Assembly: GCF_047237965.1 (NCBI RefSeq)
Contig: NZ_JBDFLX010000001.1
Coordinates: forward strand, 2,356,001 to 2,420,000
DNA: 64,000 nt
From: Noviherbaspirillum_A sp047237965
GTDB taxonomy: Bacteria > Pseudomonadota > Gammaproteobacteria > Burkholderiales > Burkholderiaceae_D
Direction: 5' to 3'
Shown here: positions 52,442 to 60,941 of the stretch, one piece after another
Position numbering within the stretch: the stretch's first letter is position 1
Layout of the letters: each line of letters opens with the position of its first letter
Notes under the pieces: generated by a model
The model's database searches: none
What the model saw: the letters and a program-made list of their open reading frames with translations, nothing else
What the model was told of the DNA's origin: nothing
Program-made: the position numbers and the translations under genes

Positions 52442-53242
52442 ATGAAATGCACGATCCTCACCGCCATGCTGGGCATGGCCGTCCTGTCCGGCTGCGAATC
52501 GATGCCGGTCAACATGGGCGCACCGGGCGCCAAGACCGCCGCCACCGGCTCGGCCGGCGGCGCCAACGCGCAGAGCGCCAACAGCCAGCTGGAACGCTGC
52601 GACAAGTCGCTGGGCACCATCGCCTTCGTCGAGGACGCCAGCCAGCCGTGGATAGCGCAGCTGACGCAGCAGTACAACATCCAGTCCACGGTGCCGCTCT
52701 TGCGCCTGATGGCGCAGCAGTCCAACTGCTTCGTGGTGGTCGAGCGCGGCCGCGCCTTCAGCAACATGAACATGGAGCGCGACCTGGCCGCCAGCGGCGA
52801 ACTGCGTTCCACCAGCAAGATGCAGAAGGGGCAGATGGTGGCCGCGGACTATACCGCCACGCCCAGCATCAGCTTCAGCGCGCGCGGCACCGGCGGCATC
52901 GGCGCGGCAATCGGCGGCTATCTGGGGCCGATCGGCGCGCTGGCCGGCTCGGTGCGCTCCAACGAAGCGTCCACCATGCTGCTGCTGACGGACAACCGGT
53001 CCGGCGTGCAGCTGGCCGCCTCCGAGGGCAGCGCCAAGAACTGGGATCTGGGCATTGCCGGCGGCCTGTTCGGCGGCGGCGCGTGGGGCGGCGCCGGCGG
53101 CTTTACCAATACGCCGCAGGGCAAGGTGCTTGCCGCCGCGTTCATGGATTCCTATAACGGCCTGGTCAGGGCGGTGCGCAATTACAAGGCGCAGGAAGTC
53201 GAGGGCGGACTGGGCAATGGCGGCACGCTGAAAGTCAACTGA
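52442..53242 (+). CDS. CsgG-family lipoprotein
   Basis: 266 residues from the ATG at 52442. The lipobox is VLSGCES, so the mature protein starts at a lipidated Cys near residue 17. CsgG/HfaB-like core: LPLL-like RLMAQQSNCFVVVERGRAFSNMNMERDLAASGEL, then MVAADYTATPSISFS, a Gly-rich segment (GGIGAAIGGYLGPIGALAGS) and LLLTDNRSGVQLAASEGSAKNWDLG. CsgG forms outer-membrane secretion pores for curli; relatives help assemble other surface structures. No curli subunit gene is nearby, so its client is unknown. Confidence 0.8.
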   Translation: MKCTILTAMLGMAVLSGCESMPVNMGAPGAKTAATGSAGGANAQSANSQLERCDKSLGTIAFVEDASQPWIAQLTQQYNIQSTVPLLRLMAQQSNCFVVVERGRAFSNMNMERDLAASGELRSTSKMQKGQMVAADYTATPSISFSARGTGGIGAAIGGYLGPIGALAGSVRSNEASTMLLLTDNRSGVQLAASEGSAKNWDLGIAGGLFGGGAWGGAGGFTNTPQGKVLAAAFMDSYNGLVRAVRNYKAQEVEGGLGNGGTLKVN

Positions 53243-53261
53243 CCGGGCAGCCGCTGGATAT

Positions 53262-53289
53262 CCTGCCGCCTTCAGCCCACGGCGGCAGG
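53262..53289. terminator. Hairpin between convergent genes
   Basis: CCTGCCGCC (53262-53270) pairs perfectly with GGCGGCAGG (53281-53289). It has no T-run on either side, so it is only a candidate terminator. Confidence 0.35.
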
Positions 53290-53326
53290 AACAGTTCTCA
53301 CGTTGCGAACCAGGTCTCAGGATACG

Positions 53327-53755
53327 TCAGATCGTGCCATGGGCGGTCGACAGAAAGCCCTTGGCCTGCGCGATGAGCAACATCAGCATCACGTCGCCCA
53401 TCGGGTTTTGCGCGTTGCTGGTCTTCGGATGCAGGTTGGCATCGGCTGCCTGGCGCAGCCTCTGGGCCATCGTTGCGGCACCGCCTTTACTTGGCCCGTA
53501 CAGACCCAGCCCGTCTGCGGAAGTCGGCTGGCTTGCGGCCGAAGAGGACAGACTGACGATGCTGGAAGTCGCCGCCTGGCCGCTGCTGGCTGCACTGCCG
53601 GCACGGCCTGTTCCGCCGCCCGCCATCAGGCCCTGCATTGCGCTGCCACTTCCGCTGCTTGCTCCGGCACTCACGCCACCGATCATCGCCACCACTCCCA
53701 GGACAGTCAAGGAAAGCAGCGTATGCGTTACAGAATCTATCGCAATTGCCGCCAA
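53327..53755 (-). CDS. Small Gly/Ser-rich protein, uncharacterised
   Basis: 142 residues. A hydrophobic segment near the start (LLSLTVLGVVAMIGGVSAGA) may be a signal anchor; a low-complexity Ser/Gly/Ala stretch follows, then an amphipathic end (MAQRLRQAADANLHPKTSNAQNPMGDVMLMLLIAQAKGF). The opposite strand is also open (53334-53765), but its product is Pro/Leu-rich noise, so the minus frame is preferred. It diverges from the response regulator gene across 110 bases. Confidence 0.5.
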   Translation of the reverse strand: MAAIAIDSVTHTLLSLTVLGVVAMIGGVSAGASSGSGSAMQGLMAGGGTGRAGSAASSGQAATSSIVSLSSSAASQPTSADGLGLYGPSKGGAATMAQRLRQAADANLHPKTSNAQNPMGDVMLMLLIAQAKGFLSTAHGTI

Positions 53756-53865
53756 TCAACGATAAAATTATGACTTCCTGTTCAGTCAGCAAACTGACCA
53801 TTACGCGCTTTTGCTGACATCCGGCCAAGCTGGCGGCGTCTGCATTTCCAACCATGAGGTAAGTT

Positions 53866-54564
53866 GTGATCCGCATTATCGTGGTCGAAGACAACGTGCT
53901 GTTTCGTGAACTGCTCGTAGCCAATCTGACGAAGGCAGGACACCAGGCAACCGGCGTGGGCAATAGTGCCGGGCTCTATCGCGAACTGCTGCAGGCCAGC
54001 GCCGATATCGTGGTGCTGGATGTCGAGCTGCCTGACCAGAACGGCTTCGACGTTGCCCGGGAACTGCGCGCGATGCGCAGCACGAAACGCATCGGCATCA
54101 TCATGGTGACCGCGCATGACAGCCCGGATGAACGGGTTGACGGCATCAGCAGCGGCGCCGACATCTACCTGACCAAGCCGGTGCATCCCCAGGAACTCGA
54201 CGCCTATGTGCAGCGCCTGCACCGCCGGCTGCATGACGGCGAGGAAGCGTCCAGCACACGGCGCTGGCATTACAGGAGGCAGGCCGGCCAGTTGCTGGCG
54301 CCATCCGGCACGGCGCTGGAGCTGACGCATACCGAAGCGGCCTTCGTCGACATCCTCGCCTGCCACGTGGGAAAGCCGGTCGAGCGGCGCGACATCATTG
54401 GACTGGCGCTGAAGAAAAACCCGCTTGAATATGACGCGCGCCGCCTTGAGGCGATGGTCAGCCGGCTGCGCAAGAAGATCCGTGCCGCCTATCCGCTGTC
54501 ACAGCCGATCAAGGTTGCCCATGCGGTCGGCTATATCTTCACGGAAGACATTACGGTGCAATGA
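53866..54564 (+). CDS. OmpR/PhoB-type response regulator
   Basis: 232 residues from a GTG at 53866, which is preceded by TGAGGTAAGT. Receiver domain: IIVVEDN with acidic pair, phospho-acceptor D52 in VVLDVELPDQNG, Lys in YLTKPVH. The C-terminal DNA-binding domain is a winged helix (LTHTEAAFVDILACHVGKPVERRDIIGLALKKNPLEYDARRLEAMVSRLRKKI). It is convergent, with a 33-base gap, with a stand-alone Hpt gene and the hybrid kinase gene, so it is the probable output of that relay. Confidence 0.9.
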   Translation: MIRIIVVEDNVLFRELLVANLTKAGHQATGVGNSAGLYRELLQASADIVVLDVELPDQNGFDVARELRAMRSTKRIGIIMVTAHDSPDERVDGISSGADIYLTKPVHPQELDAYVQRLHRRLHDGEEASSTRRWHYRRQAGQLLAPSGTALELTHTEAAFVDILACHVGKPVERRDIIGLALKKNPLEYDARRLEAMVSRLRKKIRAAYPLSQPIKVAHAVGYIFTEDITVQ

Positions 54565-54597
54565 TGGCGGGCGCGCCTTTCACCTGACCAAACCAGT

Positions 54598-54969
54598 TCA
54601 CGCGCCGGGGCCGGATGCCGCTTTCAGCGCGCTCCGTATTTCCGCAAGCAGGCCATCGAGCGCCAGCGCCGCCTGGTCCACCCGGGCAGCCATTTCCACC
54701 ACGTTTCCTTCGACGCCGGCCCGTTCAGCCTCATGCAGCCAATTGGCCAGTTCCACCGCTCCTACCACCAGACAGGATCCGCGCAAGCTGTGCGCCTGCC
54801 TGCGTACCGCCTCGGTGTCGTGCCGGCTGGCTGCAGCGCAAAGCGTGCTTTGGAGTTCCGGCACGGTGCGCAGGAACAGATCGCACATTTCCTGGTAGAT
54901 CTGCCGGTCGTCATTCACGGCATGCATCAGTGCGGCTGGGCGGAAATGGCGTTGCTTTGATAAGTCCAT
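54598..54969 (-). CDS. Stand-alone histidine phosphotransfer (Hpt) protein
   Basis: 123 residues from the ATG at 54969; a longer frame to 55023 is possible but less likely. All-helical Hpt fold with the phospho-acceptor H60 in RRQAHSLRGSCLVVGA. It passes phosphate between receiver domains of a hybrid kinase and a response regulator. It lies 148 bases after the hybrid kinase gene in the same direction. The kinase already has its own Hpt domain, so this is a second one. Confidence 0.82.
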   Translation of the reverse strand: MDLSKQRHFRPAALMHAVNDDRQIYQEMCDLFLRTVPELQSTLCAAASRHDTEAVRRQAHSLRGSCLVVGAVELANWLHEAERAGVEGNVVEMAARVDQAALALDGLLAEIRSALKAASGPGA

Positions 54970-55117
54970 GATGGGTATGGAGATGGGCGATGGGCTACTG
55001 CGGATCGGACATGGAGGATGCATGGCGCTGGCGAAAACCAGCCGGTCCGGCCAGTCTGGTTGGATGCGGGAACGACATTTCCAGGACGCAGGCTCATGCT
55101 GAAGAGAACGACATGGT

Positions 55118-58100
55118 TCAGGCAGCGCCCGGTTCGATGCTCCACCGGTAGCCTTCCAGTGCCGACATCAGTTCGGCGGTGGCGGCAAGCAGTTCCCGCT
55201 CCATCGTTTCCAGCCCGGACCGCGCCTGCTCGGCGCCCTGTTCCAGCGCCAGTGCCGCCTCCTGCACCCGCTGTGCGGAGAACACGCCGACCATGCCATG
55301 CAGCGCATGCGCGCCACGCCGCACAGCTTCGGCGTCACCCTCTACGATACCGGCGCGAATCGTGCTCAACTGGGCTGGCGTATCCCGCAGCAGCAATGCC
55401 TTCATTTCCTCGAACAGCGGCTGGCTGTGGTCGACATTGCTGCGCAGGCGCCCGACGTCGAGAACGCCCATGCAAGCCACTGGCGGCATGGCGTTGCGAC
55501 GATCGCCAACCGCTTCCAGTTCGCGCCACAGTGCCGGCAGGTTGATCGGCTTGGTCAGGTAACTGTCCATGCCGTGCGCCAGGCAGGCTTCACGGGTGCC
55601 CTGCATTGCATGCGCTGTCATCGCGATGATGGGAATGCGGTCCGGGCCGGCTGCTTCCTCGCGGCGGATGCAGCGGGTCGCTTCGGCGCCGTCCATCTGC
55701 GGCATGTCCATGTCCATCAGAATGGCGTCGAAGCCGCCACGTCGCCACTGCTCTACCGCTTCCAGGCCATTGGCGGCAATGGTCACACGATGTCCCTGTT
55801 TTTCCAGCAGGCGACGGGCCAGCGCCTGGTTGACCGGATTGTCTTCCGCCACCAGCAAGGCCAGCGGATGCCGGCTGGGCTGCGCGGTAGCGGGCGCAGC
55901 CCGCCTGGCCGGCGCCGGCCGCATGCCGTCGAGCGCCTGCATCAGGGCCGTCAGCAGTGAGCGGCGCATGACCGGCTTGATCAGGTGGCTGCTGGCGCCG
56001 GCTTGCCGGCACCGCCTGGCATTGTCACGCCGGTTTGCGCCGGCCACCAGCATCACCGTTGCGCCGGCCAGGCCGGGCCTTGCCGCGATCGTGGAAGCCA
56101 GCGCAAAGCCATCCATGCCGGGCATGTCCGTGTCCAGCAGCACACAGGGATACGGCGTGCCGGCCGCGGCGGCCCGCTCCAGTTCCATCAGCGCTTCGAT
56201 CCCGTTTGCCGCCATGGCAAGCACCATGCCAAAGTCATGCAGCAAGGCGGCGGCCAGCTGGCGCGCGCCGGCATGGTCGTCCACTAGCAGCACGGGCAAT
56301 CCGGCCAGCCGCGACTGCGATGGCAGCAGCGGCGTCGTATGCGCAACAACCGGCAACCAGAGCGTGAAATGGAAGTGGCTGCCCTGGCCTGGCACACTGT
56401 CGAGTTCCAGCCGGCCGCCCATCAGCCTGACCAGTTGCGCCGAAATCGACAGCCCCAGACCGGTGCCGCCATACTGGCGCGTAGTCGAGGTATCGGCCTG
56501 CGAGAACGCGTCGAAGATCGCGTCGCGCTTTTCGTCGGGAATGCCGATGCCGGTGTCGCGCACGCTGATGCGCAGCGCTGCCAGCGTATCGCCCGGATCA
56601 TTGATCCGCTCGATGGCCACTTCCACCTCGCCGGCATGGGTGAACTTGATGGCATTGCCCAGCAGGTTGAGCACCACCTGGCGCAACCGGCCAGGATCGG
56701 CGATGACCCGGTCCGGCACGTTCGGCCCTATCCGCAGCAGCAATTCAAGCCGCTTGGCGTGCGCATGGATGGCTTGCTCGCCGACCAGGTCCTGCATCAC
56801 TTTCTCGGGCGAACACTCGATGGTCTCGATGTCCACCCGGCCTGCTTCCAGCTTGGAAAAGTCCAGGATGTCGTTGATGATCTGCAGCAGCGCGTCGGCC
56901 GAGCCCTTCACCATGCCGAGGTACTCGGCCTGCTCGGCGCTCAGCTCGGTGTCCAGCGCCAGTTCGGTCATGCCGATGATGCCGTTCATCGGAGTCCGTA
57001 TTTCATGGCTCATGTTGGCCAGGAAGTTGCTCTTGATCCGGTTGGCCTGCTCGGCCGCTTCCTTGGCGCGCAGGATCGCGCTTTCGGCTTCCTTCTGGCT
57101 GGTCAGGTCGGTGCGGATGGCGATGTACTGCCGTGGCCTGCCCTGCTCGTCGAGCAGAGGCACGATGGTGGCGCTGACCCAGTACAGCGCGCCGCTGCGC
57201 TTGCGATTGCAGATTTCGCCGCGCCAGACCTGGCCGGCCGTGATGGTGTTCCACATGTTTTTGAAGAACGCCGGCGGCATCAGGCCCGAGCCGACGATGC
57301 GGTGATTGCGGCCGATCAGTTCTTCCAGGCTGTATTCACTGATCTCGCAGAACAGCGCATTGGCGTAAGTGATATTGCCATCGGCATCGGCGATGCTGAC
57401 GATGGCATGCTGGTCCAGCGCGAATTTCTGCTCATCCAGGGCGCGCAGCATCGCCTGGCGCTCCTGCACCAGCAATGCGGTTTCATTGAACATGTCGACC
57501 ACCCGCCTGATCTCGGTGGGCTCATTGCTGGCATCGAAGGTTTCCACGGCAAGGGTGCCGCGGCCCAGTGCCTGCAGCAGGCTGCGCAAGCGGTCCAGAC
57601 CGCCCAGCCAGTGCGACAGCAGCAGCCGGATGCCCAGCAGGCCGCCGACCAGGCTCAGCACGGCCACGAGCAGCGCGGACTTGGCCATCGCCCAGAAGCT
57701 GGCGGCCACCAGGTCGGTATCGAAGCGCAGCCTGAGCAGGCCGTAGTCGAGGCCGCCCACCGACACAGTGCGGTTGACGTCGTAGAGCGCGCTTTCTACC
57801 GCCTGTGCGAGCCAGTCGGGCATGCCGGCATGGACAGCCTTGGACTCGACTTCGACCCGTCCACCCTGCAGATCGATGAAGGAAGCCGAGCGGAACAGCG
57901 AACCCTGCACGGCGCGCTCCAGCGTGCGGCGCACCGTATCGTAGTCGCCGATGACAGCGCTGTCCTGCACCGCTTGCGCCACCACTTCGATCAGCATCAC
58001 CGAGGCAGTCTGGGTGTTCTCGATTTCGCTCTCGTACTGAAACTTCAGCGACACGGCAAGGCCGCCAGCCACGAACAGCAGCAGGCTCATGCCGTACAGC

Positions 58101-58165
58101 AGAAACACGCGATTGACCAGCGACGATGGCAGCAGCCGCGCCAATCTTGCCAGACGTCTTCTCAT
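55118..58165 (-). CDS. Hybrid sensor histidine kinase, HK-REC-REC-Hpt
   Basis: 1015 residues. Two membrane helices (about 18-40 and 162-185) bracket a periplasmic sensor region of about 120 residues; a HAMP-like linker, then a PAS domain (IVSIADADGNITYANALFCEISEYSLEELIGRNHRIV, about 250-355). The HisKA domain has H387 in NMSHEIRTPMNGI; the ATPase domain has NLLGNAIKFT, DTGIGIP and GGTGLGLSIS. Receiver 1 has D678 (LLDTDMPGMDG), receiver 2 D818 (LMDMDMPQMDG), and the C-terminal Hpt domain H953 (GAHALHGMVG). The PhnD-like gene ends 15 bases upstream and probably encodes its periplasmic sensor partner. Confidence 0.93.
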   Translation of the reverse strand: MRRRLARLARLLPSSLVNRVFLLYGMSLLLFVAGGLAVSLKFQYESEIENTQTASVMLIEVVAQAVQDSAVIGDYDTVRRTLERAVQGSLFRSASFIDLQGGRVEVESKAVHAGMPDWLAQAVESALYDVNRTVSVGGLDYGLLRLRFDTDLVAASFWAMAKSALLVAVLSLVGGLLGIRLLLSHWLGGLDRLRSLLQALGRGTLAVETFDASNEPTEIRRVVDMFNETALLVQERQAMLRALDEQKFALDQHAIVSIADADGNITYANALFCEISEYSLEELIGRNHRIVGSGLMPPAFFKNMWNTITAGQVWRGEICNRKRSGALYWVSATIVPLLDEQGRPRQYIAIRTDLTSQKEAESAILRAKEAAEQANRIKSNFLANMSHEIRTPMNGIIGMTELALDTELSAEQAEYLGMVKGSADALLQIINDILDFSKLEAGRVDIETIECSPEKVMQDLVGEQAIHAHAKRLELLLRIGPNVPDRVIADPGRLRQVVLNLLGNAIKFTHAGEVEVAIERINDPGDTLAALRISVRDTGIGIPDEKRDAIFDAFSQADTSTTRQYGGTGLGLSISAQLVRLMGGRLELDSVPGQGSHFHFTLWLPVVAHTTPLLPSQSRLAGLPVLLVDDHAGARQLAAALLHDFGMVLAMAANGIEALMELERAAAAGTPYPCVLLDTDMPGMDGFALASTIAARPGLAGATVMLVAGANRRDNARRCRQAGASSHLIKPVMRRSLLTALMQALDGMRPAPARRAAPATAQPSRHPLALLVAEDNPVNQALARRLLEKQGHRVTIAANGLEAVEQWRRGGFDAILMDMDMPQMDGAEATRCIRREEAAGPDRIPIIAMTAHAMQGTREACLAHGMDSYLTKPINLPALWRELEAVGDRRNAMPPVACMGVLDVGRLRSNVDHSQPLFEEMKALLLRDTPAQLSTIRAGIVEGDAEAVRRGAHALHGMVGVFSAQRVQEAALALEQGAEQARSGLETMERELLAATAELMSALEGYRWSIEPGAA

Positions 58166-58180
58166 CGCCGCCCCCTGCCT

Positions 58181-59119
58181 CTAGCGCAAGCCCGGCGGCG
58201 CATTCTGGTAAAAGCTCCGGTAAGCGCCATATTCACTGCCGTCGGAGGCGACGAACGCGGTGTCCGGCGGCAGCTTCACCAGCTCGGCCGCACTGGCCAG
58301 CAGCTTGCGGCCCTCGGGGTCCCTGGCCATGTCGAGGAAGGCGCGTTCGACGGCGCGCAGATCCGCCGGCGGCACATTCTTCGACACCATCAGCGCCAGG
58401 TCATGCAGCGGCTGCGACTGCCACAGCACGCGCAGCGCCTTGCCTTCGCGCCGGGTCCATCCCTCGGTCAGCTGGGAGTTGGCGCCCACCGCCTGCGCCC
58501 TGCCGCTGGAGAGCTGGGCAAAGGCGCCATCCATGTTTCCACTGAAGACCACCTGCACCGGCACTGACCGGTGAATCAGCTCGGCATAGGAAAACTTGTA
58601 CGCCACCAGCGCTTCGGGGCCGGGGAAGGCGACGGTCTGGCCTGACAGCTGTTCCAGCGTGCGCGCCGGCGAATCGGCCAGCACCACGATCTGGCTGTGG
58701 ATCGGCGGCGTGTTGCGCCGTCCGAATGTCTTCCAGCCCAGCCTGTCGCGCTCGGGGCTGAACAGATGATTGGTAAAAACGAAATCGACTTCATGCGCCA
58801 GCACATAGGCTGTGGTGTCGGCGGACGTGCGGCCCAGCTTGAGCTGCAGGCGCACCCCGGCGCGCTCGGACACATAGCGGATCAGCGGATTCCAGTAGCG
58901 CGCCGTCAGCTCGATGCCGTACTGATTGACCGGCGAAAAATAATAGGTCCGCGGTTCCTGTGCCAGCGCCGGGAGGGCCAGCAGCGTCATTAATGCCAGG
59001 ACACAGGTCCGGACCAGACGCCGGCCCGGTTGAAGAAGAAACCGGATCGTCTTGCCCTGCACGGCGGTCCGCGCTGCGCGACAGGCCGGGACAATGGCAT
59101 GCATGGCCGGTGGCATCAT
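58181..59119 (-). CDS. PhnD-like periplasmic phosphate/phosphonate-type binding protein
   Basis: 312 residues from the ATG at 59119, which overlaps the stop of the upstream response regulator gene by four bases. A basic N-terminal stretch precedes a hydrophobic segment (LVRTCVLALMTLLALPALAQ) that is the signal peptide. The mature part is a type II binding fold of the PhnD/TorT-related group: YYFSPVNQYGIELTARYWNPLIRYVSERAGVRLQLKLG, VDFVFTNHLFSP, GQTVAFPGPEALVAYKFSYAEL. Proteins of this kind beside hybrid kinases usually act as ligand sensors rather than transport receptors. No phn transport gene is present. Confidence 0.82.
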   Translation of the reverse strand: MMPPAMHAIVPACRAARTAVQGKTIRFLLQPGRRLVRTCVLALMTLLALPALAQEPRTYYFSPVNQYGIELTARYWNPLIRYVSERAGVRLQLKLGRTSADTTAYVLAHEVDFVFTNHLFSPERDRLGWKTFGRRNTPPIHSQIVVLADSPARTLEQLSGQTVAFPGPEALVAYKFSYAELIHRSVPVQVVFSGNMDGAFAQLSSGRAQAVGANSQLTEGWTRREGKALRVLWQSQPLHDLALMVSKNVPPADLRAVERAFLDMARDPEGRKLLASAAELVKLPPDTAFVASDGSEYGAYRSFYQNAPPGLR

Positions 59120-60177
59120 GCGGCCCTCCCATTGCGCAGCGGATCCTGCTGGTCGTCGCTGAACTGCTGCTGGATATCCAGGACTTCGTCCCATCCCTCC
59201 AGAAAGGCCTGGACGCATACTGGATCGAAATGGCTGCCGCTTCCTTTCACCAGATAATCGGCGGCAGCGCCGGGCGACCAGGCTTCCTTGTAAGGTCGGC
59301 GGGAAGTCAATGCATCATAGACATCGGCCACTGCGGCGATGCGGCCCACCAGCGGAATCTGCTCGCCCGCCAGGCCTCGCGGGTAGCCCGTGCCGTCGTA
59401 CTTTTCATGATGGGTGTAGGCAATCTGCGCCGCCATGTCCAGCAGGGGAGACCTGGTCCGGCTCAGGATCGCATGGCCGATGGCTGCGTGCTGTTGCATG
59501 ATCAGGAATTCATATGGCTCCAGCCTGGCTGGCTTGAGCAGGATGGCGTCAGGCACGCCGACCTTTCCCACGTCATGCATCGGCGCCGCGTCGAGCAGCA
59601 ACGCCTGCTGATCCTGAGGCAAACCGAGATTGCGGGCGATATGCCGGCAATAGTGGGCCATGCGCTGGATATGCGCTCCGGTTTCCGGGTCGCGGTAACG
59701 GGTCGCGCGGGACAGGCAGAGCAGCGCCGTGCGTTGATAATTGACCACTTCCGTGGCAGTCTGTTCGACCACGCCCGCCAGCGCCTCTGCCCTGGACGAC
59801 AGGGTTTTGTAGTGCGCATGCGCCGCCAGCAGATTGGAGGCACGCGCGACGAATTCCACATTGTCCAACGGCTTGGTCAGGAAGTCGCTGCTACCCAGAT
59901 GCAACACGCGGTAACGCAGTTCCGCAACAGAGCTGGAAGTAATCATCAGCACCGGCACGTCGGGATGACACAGGCGCACCGCTTCGAGAAGCGCGGTGCC
60001 ATTCATTTGCGGCATGTCGTAGTCAGCGACGATCAGGTCGGGTTCGTTCTTCATGCACCACTGCATCGCTTCCAGCGGGTCGCTGAAACACAATGGTTCG
60101 CAATCGGGCAACTTGCTCACAAGATGCCGCAACAGCGTCAGCACCAATGGCATATCGTCAACGATTACGACTTTCAT
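59116..60177 (-). CDS. Response regulator with HD-GYP c-di-GMP phosphodiesterase domain
   Basis: 353 residues from the ATG at 60177, with GGAGAA before it. Receiver domain 1-115: VVIVDDMP, D52 in LIVADYDMPQMNG, K102 in FLTKPLD. HD-GYP domain from about residue 140: H201-D202 in APMHDVGKVGVP, H256-H257 in YTHHEKYDGTGYPRGL (the GYP loop reads GTGYP) and VADVYDALTSRRPYKE. It should hydrolyse cyclic di-GMP when phosphorylated. First gene of the leftward sensory operon, coupled to the PhnD-like gene. Confidence 0.92.
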   Translation of the reverse strand: MKVVIVDDMPLVLTLLRHLVSKLPDCEPLCFSDPLEAMQWCMKNEPDLIVADYDMPQMNGTALLEAVRLCHPDVPVLMITSSSVAELRYRVLHLGSSDFLTKPLDNVEFVARASNLLAAHAHYKTLSSRAEALAGVVEQTATEVVNYQRTALLCLSRATRYRDPETGAHIQRMAHYCRHIARNLGLPQDQQALLLDAAPMHDVGKVGVPDAILLKPARLEPYEFLIMQQHAAIGHAILSRTRSPLLDMAAQIAYTHHEKYDGTGYPRGLAGEQIPLVGRIAAVADVYDALTSRRPYKEAWSPGAAADYLVKGSGSHFDPVCVQAFLEGWDEVLDIQQQFSDDQQDPLRNGRAA

Positions 60178-60674
60178 TATTTCTCCAGCAAAGGGGGCAG
60201 TGCAAACCGGCACGCCAGGACGGGCCAAGGAAGAGGTAATAAAACAGGAAGCGGCGCCGTCAACAAGGCAGGCAACGCAAGCGCGGTTTTCAGAAAAGGA
60301 ACAGCCGAGCCAGCCAGCCTTTGGACTTTCCCAGATGCAAGTCCGTGAATATAATCAAATTCAACGAAATAAACAAATTTTTATAGACTTCGTTAAATTT
60401 TTTGTTTTTTAAAGCGACGGAAAACTGGCATCGCAGGCCCGTTGCGGGAGGGTGATGGCAATTTTTTTACTGACAGCGGAAAAAGAAAGCGCGTATGCGC
60501 GACTCGACGGGTTCCGCTTCGATGGGAAGATGTTTTTTAGCAGCCATTGCAACAGGATGTGATCAGGTCAAGATTGGTTACCTGGCCAGCGCGTTCAACC
60601 GGCAACGGTGCACTGCCATGGGAGAATGGCATCTGCGAACGGCGCATGCTGTCGGGATTGAAGCGCTCTCGGGG
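60178..60674. other. Intergenic region upstream of the sensory operon
   Basis: No gene. The stretch about 60340-60415 is markedly AT-rich (runs of T and A such as AAATTTTTTG) in an otherwise GC-rich region and probably contains the promoter of the leftward sensory operon. Confidence 0.45.
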
Positions 60675-60843
60675 CTAGGAGCCTGCGCGGCAGAAGATTC
60701 GGCGGCTGCAACGGGCGACAAAACGGTCCAGTTCGGTACCACCACCTGCGCCCAGGGGTCCACCCTGGGCTTGTCGGTACTACCAAACTGGCCTCGTTTT
60801 TCGCACGTTTCGCATCAAAGCCTTCTGCTGTGCAGGCTCCTAG
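60675..60843 (-). repeat. ERIC-like palindromic repeat element, copy 2
   Basis: 169 bp, in reverse orientation to copy 1 at 14004-14167. The terminal repeats (60675-60696 and 60822-60843) are the same 22-bp sequence with two changes on the right. The interior keeps the central CCCAGGG/CCCTGGG dyad and the CAGTTCGGTA/TACCAAACTG arms. It lies between the sensory operon promoter and the fumC 3' end. Confidence 0.8.
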
Positions 60844-60941
60844 CGCTTCCGATGCAGGTCTGCGCAAAGGCATTTCACCGGGACCATGAACGCCTGCATT
60901 CGGAAACCGGCCACCATCATCCCTGCACGACGCGCCAGGCC

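Noticed and set aside
53334..53765. 143-codon rightward frame opposite the Gly/Ser-rich gene
   Set aside because: Pro/Leu/Ala-rich noise; the minus frame has a signal-like start and a plausible amphipathic end.
56339..58567. 742-codon rightward frame opposite the hybrid kinase
   Set aside because: Antisense shadow spanning two real minus-strand genes with clear kinase and binding-protein motifs.
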